DNA of 5,274 nt from an uncultured Agathobaculum sp. (GTDB lineage Bacteria; Bacillota; Clostridia; Oscillospirales; Butyricicoccaceae). This document shows, piece after piece, positions 1 through 5,205 of the stretch (position 1 is its first letter; each line of letters starts with the position of its first letter). The notes under the pieces were generated by a model that saw nothing but the letters and a program-made list of their open reading frames with translations, searched no databases and was not told the DNA's origin. Made by a program: the position numbers and the translations under genes. The stretch spans positions 1 to 5,274 of the forward strand of contig CALWJG010000127.1 of assembly GCA_944380945.1 (NCBI GenBank), given 5' to 3'.

Positions 1-23
1 GGCGCTGTTTCAATCAAATCGAG

Positions 24-1115
24 TCAGGCGTTCTCCGCCGCGAACTTCTTCATAAAGTCGATCAGGTACTCGACGCCCTCGATCGGCATCGCGTTGTAGA
101 TGGACGCGCGCATGCCGCCGACCGAGCGGTGGCCCTTGAGGTTGGACATGCCGGCCGCCGCGGATTCCTTGGCGAACTTGGCGTCCAGCTCGTCGTTTCC
201 GGTGCGGAAGGTGACGTTCATGTGGCTGCGCGAATCCGCACGCGCGACCGCCTTGTAGAAGTCCTGGCTGTCGAGGTAGTCATACAGCAGGGAAGAGCGC
301 TTCGCGGCGCGCTCCTGCATCGCCTTGACGCCGCCCATCTGCTCGACCCACTCGAGCACGAGGCCGAGGACGTAGATGCCGTACGTGGGGGGCGTGTTGT
401 ACATGGACTCCTTGTCCGCCATGGTCTTCCAGTCCAGCATGACCGGGTACTTCTCCAGCGGGTAACCCCCCAGCAGGTCCTCGCGCACGATGACGACCGT
501 CACGCCCGCAGGGCCCATGTTCTTCTGCGCGCCCGCGTAGATGACGCCGTACTTGGACACGTCCACCGGCCTCGACAGGATGTTGGACGACATATCCGCC
601 ACCAGCGGCACGCCCGCCGGGGTCTCGGGGTCGTACTGGTACTCGGTGCCGTAGATGGTGTTGTTCGCGCAGATGTAGAAGTAATCCGCGTCCGGACGGA
701 TGTCCAGCTCGCCCTGCGCCGGCACATGGTCGAAGTTGGTCTCCTTGGAGGTGAACGCAACGTGGATGTCGCCGAACTTGACCGCTTCCTTATATGCGTT
801 GTTCGCAAAGTTGCCGGTGATGGCGTAATCCGCCTTGCCGGTCTTCATCAGGTTCATCGGGATGGCCGCGAACTGGGTCGTCGCGCCGCCCTGCAGGAAC
901 AGGACCTTGTAGTTCTCCGGGATGGAGAGCACGCGGCGCAGCGCCGCCTCGGTCTCCTTGATGATGCCGTCATATACCTTGGAGCGGTGACTCATCTCCA
1001 TGACGGACATGCCGGAGCCCTTGTAGTTCAGCATTTCGGACGCACATCGCTCGAGGACGGGCACCGGAAGCATGGACGGGCCAGCGGAAAAATTGTAGAT
1101 ACGATTGTCAGCCAT
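24..1115 (-). CDS. serC: Phosphoserine aminotransferase (SerC)
   Basis: Cytosolic PLP enzyme that converts 3-phosphohydroxypyruvate and glutamate to O-phosphoserine and 2-oxoglutarate, the second step of serine biosynthesis; the family can also act in pyridoxine synthesis. The 363-residue product matches the usual ~360. It opens with the family signature NFSAGP (residues 8-13). HRS at 43-45 fits the substrate-binding His-Arg, GGAT at 77-80 the PLP phosphate site, and D174 in VADMSSN the Asp that contacts the pyridine nitrogen. K198 in AGAQKNMGPAG is the Schiff-base lysine, the same number as in E. coli as I recall it. YNTPPTYGIY (239-248) and R336 in GGMRASIYNA complete the active site. I chose ATG 1115: it gives the conserved N-terminus and has AGG-rich sequence upstream. 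The more upstream ATG at 1181 would add 22 unconserved residues and overlaps the predicted -10 region. It is divergent from the plus-strand operon. serA often neighbours serC, but only 23 nt downstream are visible. Confidence 0.96.
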   Translation of the reverse strand: MADNRIYNFSAGPSMLPVPVLERCASEMLNYKGSGMSVMEMSHRSKVYDGIIKETEAALRRVLSIPENYKVLFLQGGATTQFAAIPMNLMKTGKADYAITGNFANNAYKEAVKFGDIHVAFTSKETNFDHVPAQGELDIRPDADYFYICANNTIYGTEYQYDPETPAGVPLVADMSSNILSRPVDVSKYGVIYAGAQKNMGPAGVTVVIVREDLLGGYPLEKYPVMLDWKTMADKESMYNTPPTYGIYVLGLVLEWVEQMGGVKAMQERAAKRSSLLYDYLDSQDFYKAVARADSRSHMNVTFRTGNDELDAKFAKESAAAGMSNLKGHRSVGGMRASIYNAMPIEGVEYLIDFMKKFAAENA

Positions 1116-1126
1116 AGTGATAGTTA

Positions 1127-1135
1127 CCTGCCTTT
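1127..1135 (-). promoter_or_regulatory. Ribosome binding site of serC
   Basis: On the minus strand AAAGGCAGG lies upstream of ATG 1115, with its last AGG 11 nt from the start. It is a moderate Shine-Dalgarno match, but it supports the 1115 start over the in-frame ATG at 1181. Confidence 0.55.
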
Positions 1136-1155
1136 CAATAATCAGCGTGTGATCA

Positions 1156-1168
1156 TCCCCATAGGGGA
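1156..1168. repeat. Small inverted repeat in the serC leader
   Basis: TCCCC (1156-1160) and GGGGA (1164-1168) flank a 3-nt loop. The element lies just downstream of the predicted serC transcription start, where an operator or a 5' RNA hairpin could sit. It is short, so chance is a fair alternative. Confidence 0.3.
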
Positions 1169-1179
1169 ATGCAGTTTTC

Positions 1180-1214
1180 ATTATAATATATGTGCCCGCG
1201 ATTTACTACGTTAA
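1180..1214 (-). promoter_or_regulatory. serC: Putative serC promoter
   Basis: On the minus strand TTAACG (1209-1214) is followed after 18 nt by TATATT (1185-1190). A perfect TATAAT overlaps just downstream (1180-1185), but its -35 partner is poor. Either -10 would start RNA at about 1173-1178, giving a leader of about 60 nt before the serC ATG at 1115. This is a consensus match by eye only. Confidence 0.5.
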
Positions 1215-1263
1215 AATATCATAAAAATCCGCCGATAAAAGACGAATGTATGCACATTATGGA

Positions 1264-1312
1264 CAGACGCCGCCCGCGGTTTTGCCGCTTTTCGGGGCGA
1301 TTTGGCCGTCTG
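1264..1312. repeat. Nested inverted repeat, function unknown
   Basis: Three nested complementary pairs can be read: CAGACG (1264-1269) with CGTCTG (1307-1312), CGCCC (1271-1275) with GGGCG (1295-1299), and GCGG (1276-1279) with CCGC (1285-1288). Together they give 15 base pairs with internal loops. It lies upstream of both predicted promoters, so neither would transcribe it. It could be a protein-binding site, part of an unseen small RNA, a relic terminator or a chance product of GC-rich sequence. Confidence 0.35.
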
Positions 1313-1330
1313 CGGCGCGGGGAAGCAAAG

Positions 1331-1359
1331 TTGCAGCCCCCTGCGGGTTATGATATACT
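1331..1359 (+). promoter_or_regulatory. Promoter of the decarboxylase-fold gene and operon
   Basis: TTGCAG (1331-1336), a 17-nt spacer and TATACT (1354-1359), with a TG one base upstream of the -10 (1351-1352) as in extended -10 promoters. RNA would start near 1366, about 34 nt before the ATG at 1400. Spacing is optimal for a housekeeping sigma factor. Confidence 0.65.
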
Positions 1360-1381
1360 ACAAACCATACTATTATAATAA

Positions 1382-1391
1382 AGGAAGGAGG
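1382..1391 (+). promoter_or_regulatory. Strong ribosome binding site
   Basis: AGGAAGGAGG, with GGAGG ending 8 nt before ATG 1400, close to the ideal Firmicute Shine-Dalgarno. It fixes the start of the first operon gene. Confidence 0.85.
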
Positions 1392-1399
1392 CTGCCGCC

Positions 1400-2839
1400 A
1401 TGCTCCGCCGCAAGCGCCCATCCCAGCGCGGCCAGCTGACCTACCGGCAGATCAACCGTCTGCTGCCGTTCACCGGCGCGCCGCTGTTCCACGCGCTGCA
1501 GCTGCTCGCCACCGGCGACTCCGCGCGCTTCCACATGCCCGGCCACAAGGGCGAGCCCCTGTTCCACACCTTTGCCGAGGTGTTTGCGATCGACTTCACC
1601 GAAACCTACGGCACGGGCAACCTCTATCTGGGCGACGGCCCCATCCGCGACGCCGAGGTCGCCGCGGCGCTCTATTTCGGCGCGGCCGACTGCTTTTTCC
1701 TCACCGGCGGGTCAACGCAGGGCATCATGGCCATGCTCGCCGCGGCGGTGGGCCGCGGCGGCAGCGTGCTGCTCGACCGCGAGTGCCACAAATCCGTGTG
1801 CCACGCCTGCGCGCTGCTGGACATCACGCCCTATTTCGTCTCGGCGCCGCTCCTCGAGCCGTTCGCGGTCTCGGGCGAGCTGCCGGCGCAGGCGGTCGAG
1901 CAGCAGCTGGTCGCCCATCCGGACATCCGGGCGGTGCTGGTCACCTCGCCGACCTATTACGGCGTGCGGCGCGCGCTGCCCGCGCTCGCCGACCTGTGCC
2001 GCGCGTTCGGCAAGCTGCTGCTGGTGGACGCCGCGCACGGCGCGCACTTCCCGGCGGTCGGCCTGCCCGCGCCCATCGCCGAGGGGGCGGATATGGCTGT
2101 GCTGTCCATGCACAAGACCCTGCCCTGTCTGGGGCAGGGGGCGGTGCTGCTGTCCGGCAAGGGGGTGGACCGGCGCGCGCTGCGCGAAAACACCGCGCTG
2201 TTCGGCACCTCCAGCCCCTCCTATCCGGTCATGGCGTCCATCGATCTGGCGCGCGCCTATACCGAGGGGCCGGGGCGCGACGCCTACCGCCGTTCGGCCG
2301 AGGCCTGCGCCGCGCTGCGGGAGTACATCGGCCGCCGCACGGGCTTTACCGCGCTGGATGAGACGCATTTCCCCGCGCTCGACCCCTGCCGCCTGACCGT
2401 GTGCACCGCGGGCACGGACGCCACCGGCCATCGGCTGGCGGATATGCTGTGGAGCGAATACGGCGTGGCCTGCGAGATGGCGGACGACCGAAACGCGGTG
2501 TTCATCCTGACCGGCGCGGACACGGGCGCGTCGCTCCACCGCCTGCGCCGCGGCCTGCGGCGCATCTCCGCCCGGCGGCACGAGACGCTCCCGCCCTCGG
2601 CGGCCGCGCCCTTCCCGCCCGCCGAGCGGGTCATGCGCGTGCGCGACGCGTGGTTTGCAAATACCGGCCGCGTCGAGCCCGCCGCGGCCGAGGGGCTGGT
2701 GTGCGCGCGGCCGGTCACGCCCTATCCGCCGGGCGTGCCGCTGCTCTGGCCGGGCGAGAAAATTACCCGCGCGCACATTGAACTTATCCGCGAAAGATGG
2801 TACAATGAGATCGGTGAGATCACCGTCGTGATCTCCTAA
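1400..2839 (+). CDS. Orn/Lys/Arg decarboxylase-fold PLP protein (YaaO-like)
   Basis: Fold-type I PLP enzyme of the ornithine/lysine/arginine decarboxylase family, probably cytosolic. The 479 residues resemble the short Bacillus SpeA/YaaO form, which lacks the N-terminal wing domain of E. coli inducible decarboxylases. Visible motifs in order: FHMPGHKG (44-51), YGTGNLYLGDGPIRDAE (70-86), the PLP phosphate loop TGGSTQG (102-108), DRECHKS (126-132) with the ring-stacking His130, SPTYYGV (183-189), D210 in VDAAHGAH for the pyridine nitrogen, and the Schiff-base K239 in SMHKTL. GTSSPSYPVMASID (269-282) and YPPGVPLLWPGE (442-453) are also family hallmarks. The core catalytic residues all appear present, so it should bind PLP. 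Substrate (lysine, arginine, ornithine or another) cannot be told from sequence. It is the first gene of the operon, in the position of B. subtilis yaaO, but tmk does not follow. Its last ~60 bases also carry a promoter-like sequence and a hairpin. Confidence 0.9.
   Translation: MLRRKRPSQRGQLTYRQINRLLPFTGAPLFHALQLLATGDSARFHMPGHKGEPLFHTFAEVFAIDFTETYGTGNLYLGDGPIRDAEVAAALYFGAADCFFLTGGSTQGIMAMLAAAVGRGGSVLLDRECHKSVCHACALLDITPYFVSAPLLEPFAVSGELPAQAVEQQLVAHPDIRAVLVTSPTYYGVRRALPALADLCRAFGKLLLVDAAHGAHFPAVGLPAPIAEGADMAVLSMHKTLPCLGQGAVLLSGKGVDRRALRENTALFGTSSPSYPVMASIDLARAYTEGPGRDAYRRSAEACAALREYIGRRTGFTALDETHFPALDPCRLTVCTAGTDATGHRLADMLWSEYGVACEMADDRNAVFILTGADTGASLHRLRRGLRRISARRHETLPPSAAAPFPPAERVMRVRDAWFANTGRVEPAAAEGLVCARPVTPYPPGVPLLWPGEKITRAHIELIRERWYNEIGEITVVIS
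2778..2806 (+). promoter_or_regulatory. Putative internal promoter for pstA-holB-ricT
   Basis: TTGAAC (2778-2783), exactly 17 nt, then TACAAT (2801-2806), with TG at 2798-2799 forming an extended -10. It lies within the final codons of the preceding gene, in a locally AT-rich patch of otherwise very GC-rich coding sequence. RNA would start near 2813, about 50 nt before pstA. The match is as good as or better than the operon's own promoter, but it rests on inspection only. Confidence 0.6.
2816..2835 (+). promoter_or_regulatory. Perfect hairpin just before the YaaO-like stop codon
   Basis: GAGATCAC (2816-2823) and GTGATCTC (2828-2835) form a perfect 8-bp stem with a CGTC loop. A further GAGATC copy at 2807-2812 could compete for the second arm. 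No T-run follows, so it is not an ordinary intrinsic terminator. It sits at the expected 5' end of RNA from the internal promoter, where it could protect the transcript; in read-through RNA it could mark a processing or stability boundary. Confidence 0.55.
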
Positions 2840-2847
2840 GCTGACCC

Positions 2848-2854
2848 AAGGGGG
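2848..2854 (+). promoter_or_regulatory. Ribosome binding site of pstA
   Basis: AAGGGGG ends 9 nt before ATG 2864. Good Shine-Dalgarno match that supports this start. Confidence 0.75.
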
Positions 2855-2863
2855 AATTTTGTT

Positions 2864-3187
2864 ATGAAAATGGTACTTGCGATCATCAACTACGATGATG
2901 CTCAGGACGTGATCAATAACCTGATGAAGGCCGGTTTCCAGATCACCAAGCTGGCGACGACCGGCGGCTTCCTCAAGGCGGGCAACGTCACCATTCTGAT
3001 CGGTCTGGACGAGTCCAAGCTGGATGAATGCTTTGACATCATCCGCGAGCACTCCTCCTCCCGCAAGCAGATCATCCCCACCACCGCCGAGCTCGGCATG
3101 GGCTTTTTCCCGTCCACGCCCGTTCAGGTCGATGTGGGCGGCGCGACCGTGTTCGTGCTCAACGTCGAGCGCTTTGAAAAGCTTTGA
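2864..3187 (+). CDS. pstA: Cyclic di-AMP receptor PstA/DarA (YaaQ, PII-like)
   Basis: Small cytosolic PII-like signalling protein of the PstA/DarA/YaaQ (DUF970) family, which forms trimers and binds the second messenger c-di-AMP; the downstream target is not settled. The 107 residues fit the family (~109). The signature TKLATTGGFLKAGN occupies residues 28-41. T28, G35, F36, L37, N41 and G47 coincide with positions I recall as ligand-contacting in the S. aureus protein; position 26, which I recall as Arg there, is Gln here. The second signature VGGATVFVL is near the C-terminus (about 91-99). The large loop between them (IIPTTAELGMGFFPSTP, about 75-91) is the region that moves on ligand binding in known structures. 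It starts 24 nt after the YaaO-like gene and its TGA overlaps the holB start in TTGA, so the two are probably translationally coupled. It occupies the yaaQ position of the Firmicute block. Confidence 0.95.
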   Translation: MKMVLAIINYDDAQDVINNLMKAGFQITKLATTGGFLKAGNVTILIGLDESKLDECFDIIREHSSSRKQIIPTTAELGMGFFPSTPVQVDVGGATVFVLNVERFEKL

Positions 3188-4062
3188 TCTCGTTTGACCA
3201 GCTGCCGGGCAATGCCGCGCTGAAAAACAGCCTGCAAAACGCGCTCGCGGGCCGTTTTCCGCAGGCGGTGCTGCTCTCCGGCGATGACGCCGCCGGGCTG
3301 GAGGGGTGGTCCCTCACGCTTGCGGCGGGCATTTTATGCGAAAGCGCAGGCAGGCGCCCTTGTGGGGCCTGCCTGTCCTGCAGAAAGGCGGCGCAGGGCG
3401 TCCATCCGGACCTGACCGTGATCGACGAGGGCGAAAACGAGCTCAAGGTCGATCTGGCGCGCCGCATCAAGGCGGAAAACGCCATCATCCCCAACGACGG
3501 CCCGCGCCGCGTGACCGTCATCCGCCATGCGCACAATCTCAACCCCATGGCGCAGAACGCGCTGCTCAAAGAGCTGGAGGAGCCGCCGGCCTACGCCTTT
3601 TTCATCCTGACCGCCGAGCAGCCGGACGCGCTGCTGCAGACCGTGCGCTCCCGCTGCACACGGTTTGCGCTCGAGCCGCCGCAGCAGACGGCATCCGACG
3701 AGGAGGCCGCCGCCCTGCTCGCGCCCTATCTGGCCGCTGTGGCCGCCCGGCGCGAGGACCGCATGATGCTGGCCGCGCTCGCGCTGGAAAAGCCGCCGCG
3801 CCGCGCGCTGCTGGGCATTCTGGGCGTGCTGCAGGCCGCGCTGCGCGACGCGGTGTTCGCCGCCCGGGCGCTGCCCCAGCCGCCGCTTCAGCCGGCGCTG
3901 GCCGAGCAGACCCGCGCGCTCGCGCGGACCGTGCCGCCCGAGCGGCTGCTGGCGGTCTATGATTTCATCGACGAGCTGACAGACCGGGTCGCCCGCAACG
4001 CGGCGGCCGCCGCCGTCACCTGCGCGCTGACGAGCGACGTATACCGGCTCTGTTTTCAATGA
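3184..4062 (+). CDS. holB: DNA polymerase III subunit delta' (HolB)
   Basis: Clamp-loader subunit that works with delta and the tau/gamma subunits to load the beta sliding clamp at the replication fork. Motifs: FDQLPGNAALKNSLQNAL (4-21), a four-cysteine zinc module C52, C60, C63, C66 (spacing close to E. coli delta'), NALLKELEEPP (125-135) and RSRC (155-158), which carries the conserved SRC arginine finger of delta-prime type subunits. The P-loop position (about 31-40, LSGDDAAGLE) has no GKT/GKS, so it should not bind ATP by a normal Walker A, as in E. coli delta'. At 292 residues it is shorter than the usual ~330; the C-terminal collar domain is compact and rich in Ala, Leu and Arg. The TTG start is forced, because an in-frame TGA lies at 3175-3177 and no other good start precedes the conserved N-terminus. 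There is only a weak ribosome site (GAAAAG), so translation probably depends on coupling to pstA. yaaR, which lies between yaaQ and holB in Bacillus, is absent. Confidence 0.94.
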   Translation: MISFDQLPGNAALKNSLQNALAGRFPQAVLLSGDDAAGLEGWSLTLAAGILCESAGRRPCGACLSCRKAAQGVHPDLTVIDEGENELKVDLARRIKAENAIIPNDGPRRVTVIRHAHNLNPMAQNALLKELEEPPAYAFFILTAEQPDALLQTVRSRCTRFALEPPQQTASDEEAAALLAPYLAAVAARREDRMMLAALALEKPPRRALLGILGVLQAALRDAVFAARALPQPPLQPALAEQTRALARTVPPERLLAVYDFIDELTDRVARNAAAAAVTCALTSDVYRLCFQ

Positions 4063-4068
4063 TACAGT

Positions 4069-4075
4069 AGGAGGA
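4069..4075 (+). promoter_or_regulatory. Strong ribosome binding site of ricT
   Basis: AGGAGGA ends 7 nt before TTG 4083. It decides the start: an in-frame TAG at 4068-4070 excludes anything longer, and the strong site compensates for the TTG codon. Confidence 0.85.
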
Positions 4076-4082
4076 ACCTGAT

Positions 4083-5171
4083 TTGACCACCATTATTGGA
4101 GTCCGTTTCAAATTGGGCGGAAAAATGTACTATTTTGACCCGCAGGACGTCGAGGTCCAGGCGGGCACGGGCGTGATCGTGGAGACCGCGCGCGGGCTGG
4201 AATACGGCGAATGCGTGCAGGGCAACACCGATGTGCCCGAGCAGACCGTGGTCCAGCCGCTCAAGCGCATGATCCGCATCGCGACCGACGCGGACCGCAA
4301 AACCCTGGAGCGCAACAAAAAGCGCGCGGACGAGGCGTTCGTGATCTGCAAGCGCAAGATCGAGGAGCGCGGTCTGGAGATGAACCTCGTGACCGCGGAA
4401 TGCACCTTTGACATGAACAAGATGCTGTTTTACTTCACCGCGGACGGGCGCGTGGATTTCCGCGAGCTGGTCAAGGATCTGGCGGGCGTGTTCCGCACGC
4501 GCATCGAGCTGCGGCAGATCGGCGTGCGCGACGAGGCCAAGATGATCGGCGGCCTGGGCACCTGCGGGCGCGAGCTGTGCTGCTGCTCGTATCTGGAGGA
4601 CTTCCATCCTGTTTCGATCAACATGGCAAAGGATCAGAACCTGTCGCTCAACCCGGCCAAGATCTCGGGCGTGTGCGGCCGTCTGATGTGCTGCCTGAAA
4701 TACGAGCACGAGGCGTATGCCGAGCTGCAGAAGGTCACGCCCAAGCAGGGCAGCGTGGTGGACACGCCCGAGGGGCGCGGCAAGGTGATCACCACCCAGA
4801 TGCTGCGCGGCACCTGCAAGGTGCAGCTGGACGACAGCCCGGAGCATACGCTGACCGAGTTCCAGTGCGTTGACTGCTGCACAGTCAAGGGCGTGTGCCG
4901 CAACCGGCAGAATGCCGCCGCCATGGCGGAGGAGCGCCGCAAGCGCGAGGAGCAGGCTGCCGCCGAGCAGGCCGCCCGCGAGAAGCAGGGCGAGGCAGAG
5001 CCCGCGCCTGCGGACGGCGAGCCGCCGCAGGAGGGACAGGCTGCCGAGGGCGCGCCCGCGCCGCGCCGTCGCCGCCGCCGCGGCGGACGCCGCCGGCATA
5101 AATCCGCCGGCGCTTCCGGCGCCAATGCCGGAACGGCTGAGCACGCGCCGGCGCCACCGTCACAGGAGTGA
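4083..5171 (+). CDS. ricT: RicT/YaaT, PSP1-domain Y-complex subunit
   Basis: Homologue of B. subtilis RicT (YaaT), which with RicA (YlbF) and RicF (YmcA) forms the Fe-S Y-complex that assists RNase Y in mRNA maturation and affects sporulation, competence and biofilm formation. The N-terminal part opens with IIGVRFKLGGKMYYFDP, and the PSP1 C-terminal homology region spans roughly residues 60-147. Cysteines C161, C166, C167, C168, C198, C203 and C204 (CGRELCCC and CGRLMCC) fit the cluster-ligand region; several share B. subtilis numbering as I recall it. The protein is 362 residues against about 275 in Bacillus. The extra part holds a second cysteine group (C262, C265, C266, C272), a charged Glu/Arg/Ala helix (about 277-302), a Pro/Ala/Glu-rich linker, and an Arg-rich patch (327-339) that could bind RNA. 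TTG start; 20 nt after holB; last gene before the terminator. RicA and RicF must be encoded elsewhere. Confidence 0.93.
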   Translation: MTTIIGVRFKLGGKMYYFDPQDVEVQAGTGVIVETARGLEYGECVQGNTDVPEQTVVQPLKRMIRIATDADRKTLERNKKRADEAFVICKRKIEERGLEMNLVTAECTFDMNKMLFYFTADGRVDFRELVKDLAGVFRTRIELRQIGVRDEAKMIGGLGTCGRELCCCSYLEDFHPVSINMAKDQNLSLNPAKISGVCGRLMCCLKYEHEAYAELQKVTPKQGSVVDTPEGRGKVITTQMLRGTCKVQLDDSPEHTLTEFQCVDCCTVKGVCRNRQNAAAMAEERRKREEQAAAEQAAREKQGEAEPAPADGEPPQEGQAAEGAPAPRRRRRRGGRRRHKSAGASGANAGTAEHAPAPPSQE

Positions 5172-5172
5172 G

Positions 5173-5205
5173 AAAATCATCCCCAAATTTGGGGATGATT
5201 TTTTT
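5173..5205 (+). terminator. Rho-independent terminator of the operon
   Basis: AAAATCATCCCC (5173-5184) pairs perfectly with GGGGATGATTTT (5191-5202). The AAATTT between them is itself self-complementary, and a run of seven T (5199-5205) follows. It begins one base after the ricT stop. The A-run on its left arm gives a short T-run on the other strand, so it could also work, less strongly, for a convergent transcript. Confidence 0.93.

Larger units (their letters stand above)
1182..1399. other. Divergent intergenic region
   Basis: Non-coding spacer between the serC promoter and the first gene of the plus-strand operon. Its ends are AT-rich and carry promoter-like sequences facing outward; its middle (about 1264-1350) is GC-rich and contains a nested inverted repeat. 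A possible 62-codon reading frame at 1190-1378 shows no recognisable protein features, lacks a convincing ribosome binding site and runs through the plus-strand promoter, so I treat the region as non-coding. No tRNA, T-box or riboswitch was recognised. Confidence 0.6.

Noticed and set aside
1152..1160. Nine-base match ATCATCCCC shared between the serC leader and the operon terminator (5176-5184)
   Set aside because: Too short to distinguish from chance and in unrelated contexts.
1116..1181. N-terminal extension of SerC from ATG 1181
   Set aside because: The extra 22 residues precede the conserved MADNRIYNFSAGP start and overlap the predicted -10 and leader; a ribosome site is visible for the 1115 start instead.
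129..1214. Long open frame antisense to serC (361 codons)
   Set aside because: It is the mirror of a confidently identified gene in GC-rich DNA; its translation is a Val/Arg/His/Leu-rich string without family motifs.
1276..1292. GCGG-TTTTG-CCGC-TTTT mini-hairpin as a terminator
   Set aside because: A 4-bp stem with four T is too weak to call alone, and no upstream transcript is evident on that strand; kept only as part of the nested repeat.
1190..1378. Possible 62-residue intergenic protein
   Set aside because: No good ribosome site, no family features, and it runs through the plus-strand promoter and inverted repeat.
1712..3052. Long open frame antisense to the YaaO-like gene and pstA (446 codons)
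   Set aside because: It overlaps two clear genes and the promoter between them; Arg/Gly/Ala-rich composition typical of GC-rich shadow frames.
3334..4059. Open frame antisense to holB (241 codons)
   Set aside because: No recognisable domain; Arg/Gln/Gly-rich, explained by the codon bias of holB on the opposite strand.
4056..5144. Open frame antisense to ricT (362 codons)
   Set aside because: Leu/Ala/His-rich stretches mimic membrane segments, but they are only the complement of ricT codons, including its low-complexity tail.
4977..5150. Frameshift or recombination behind the repetitive RicT tail
   Set aside because: The frame stays open to a stop one base before the terminator, composition matches the rest of the gene, and basic Ala/Pro-rich tails are plausible in GC-rich clostridial RicT.
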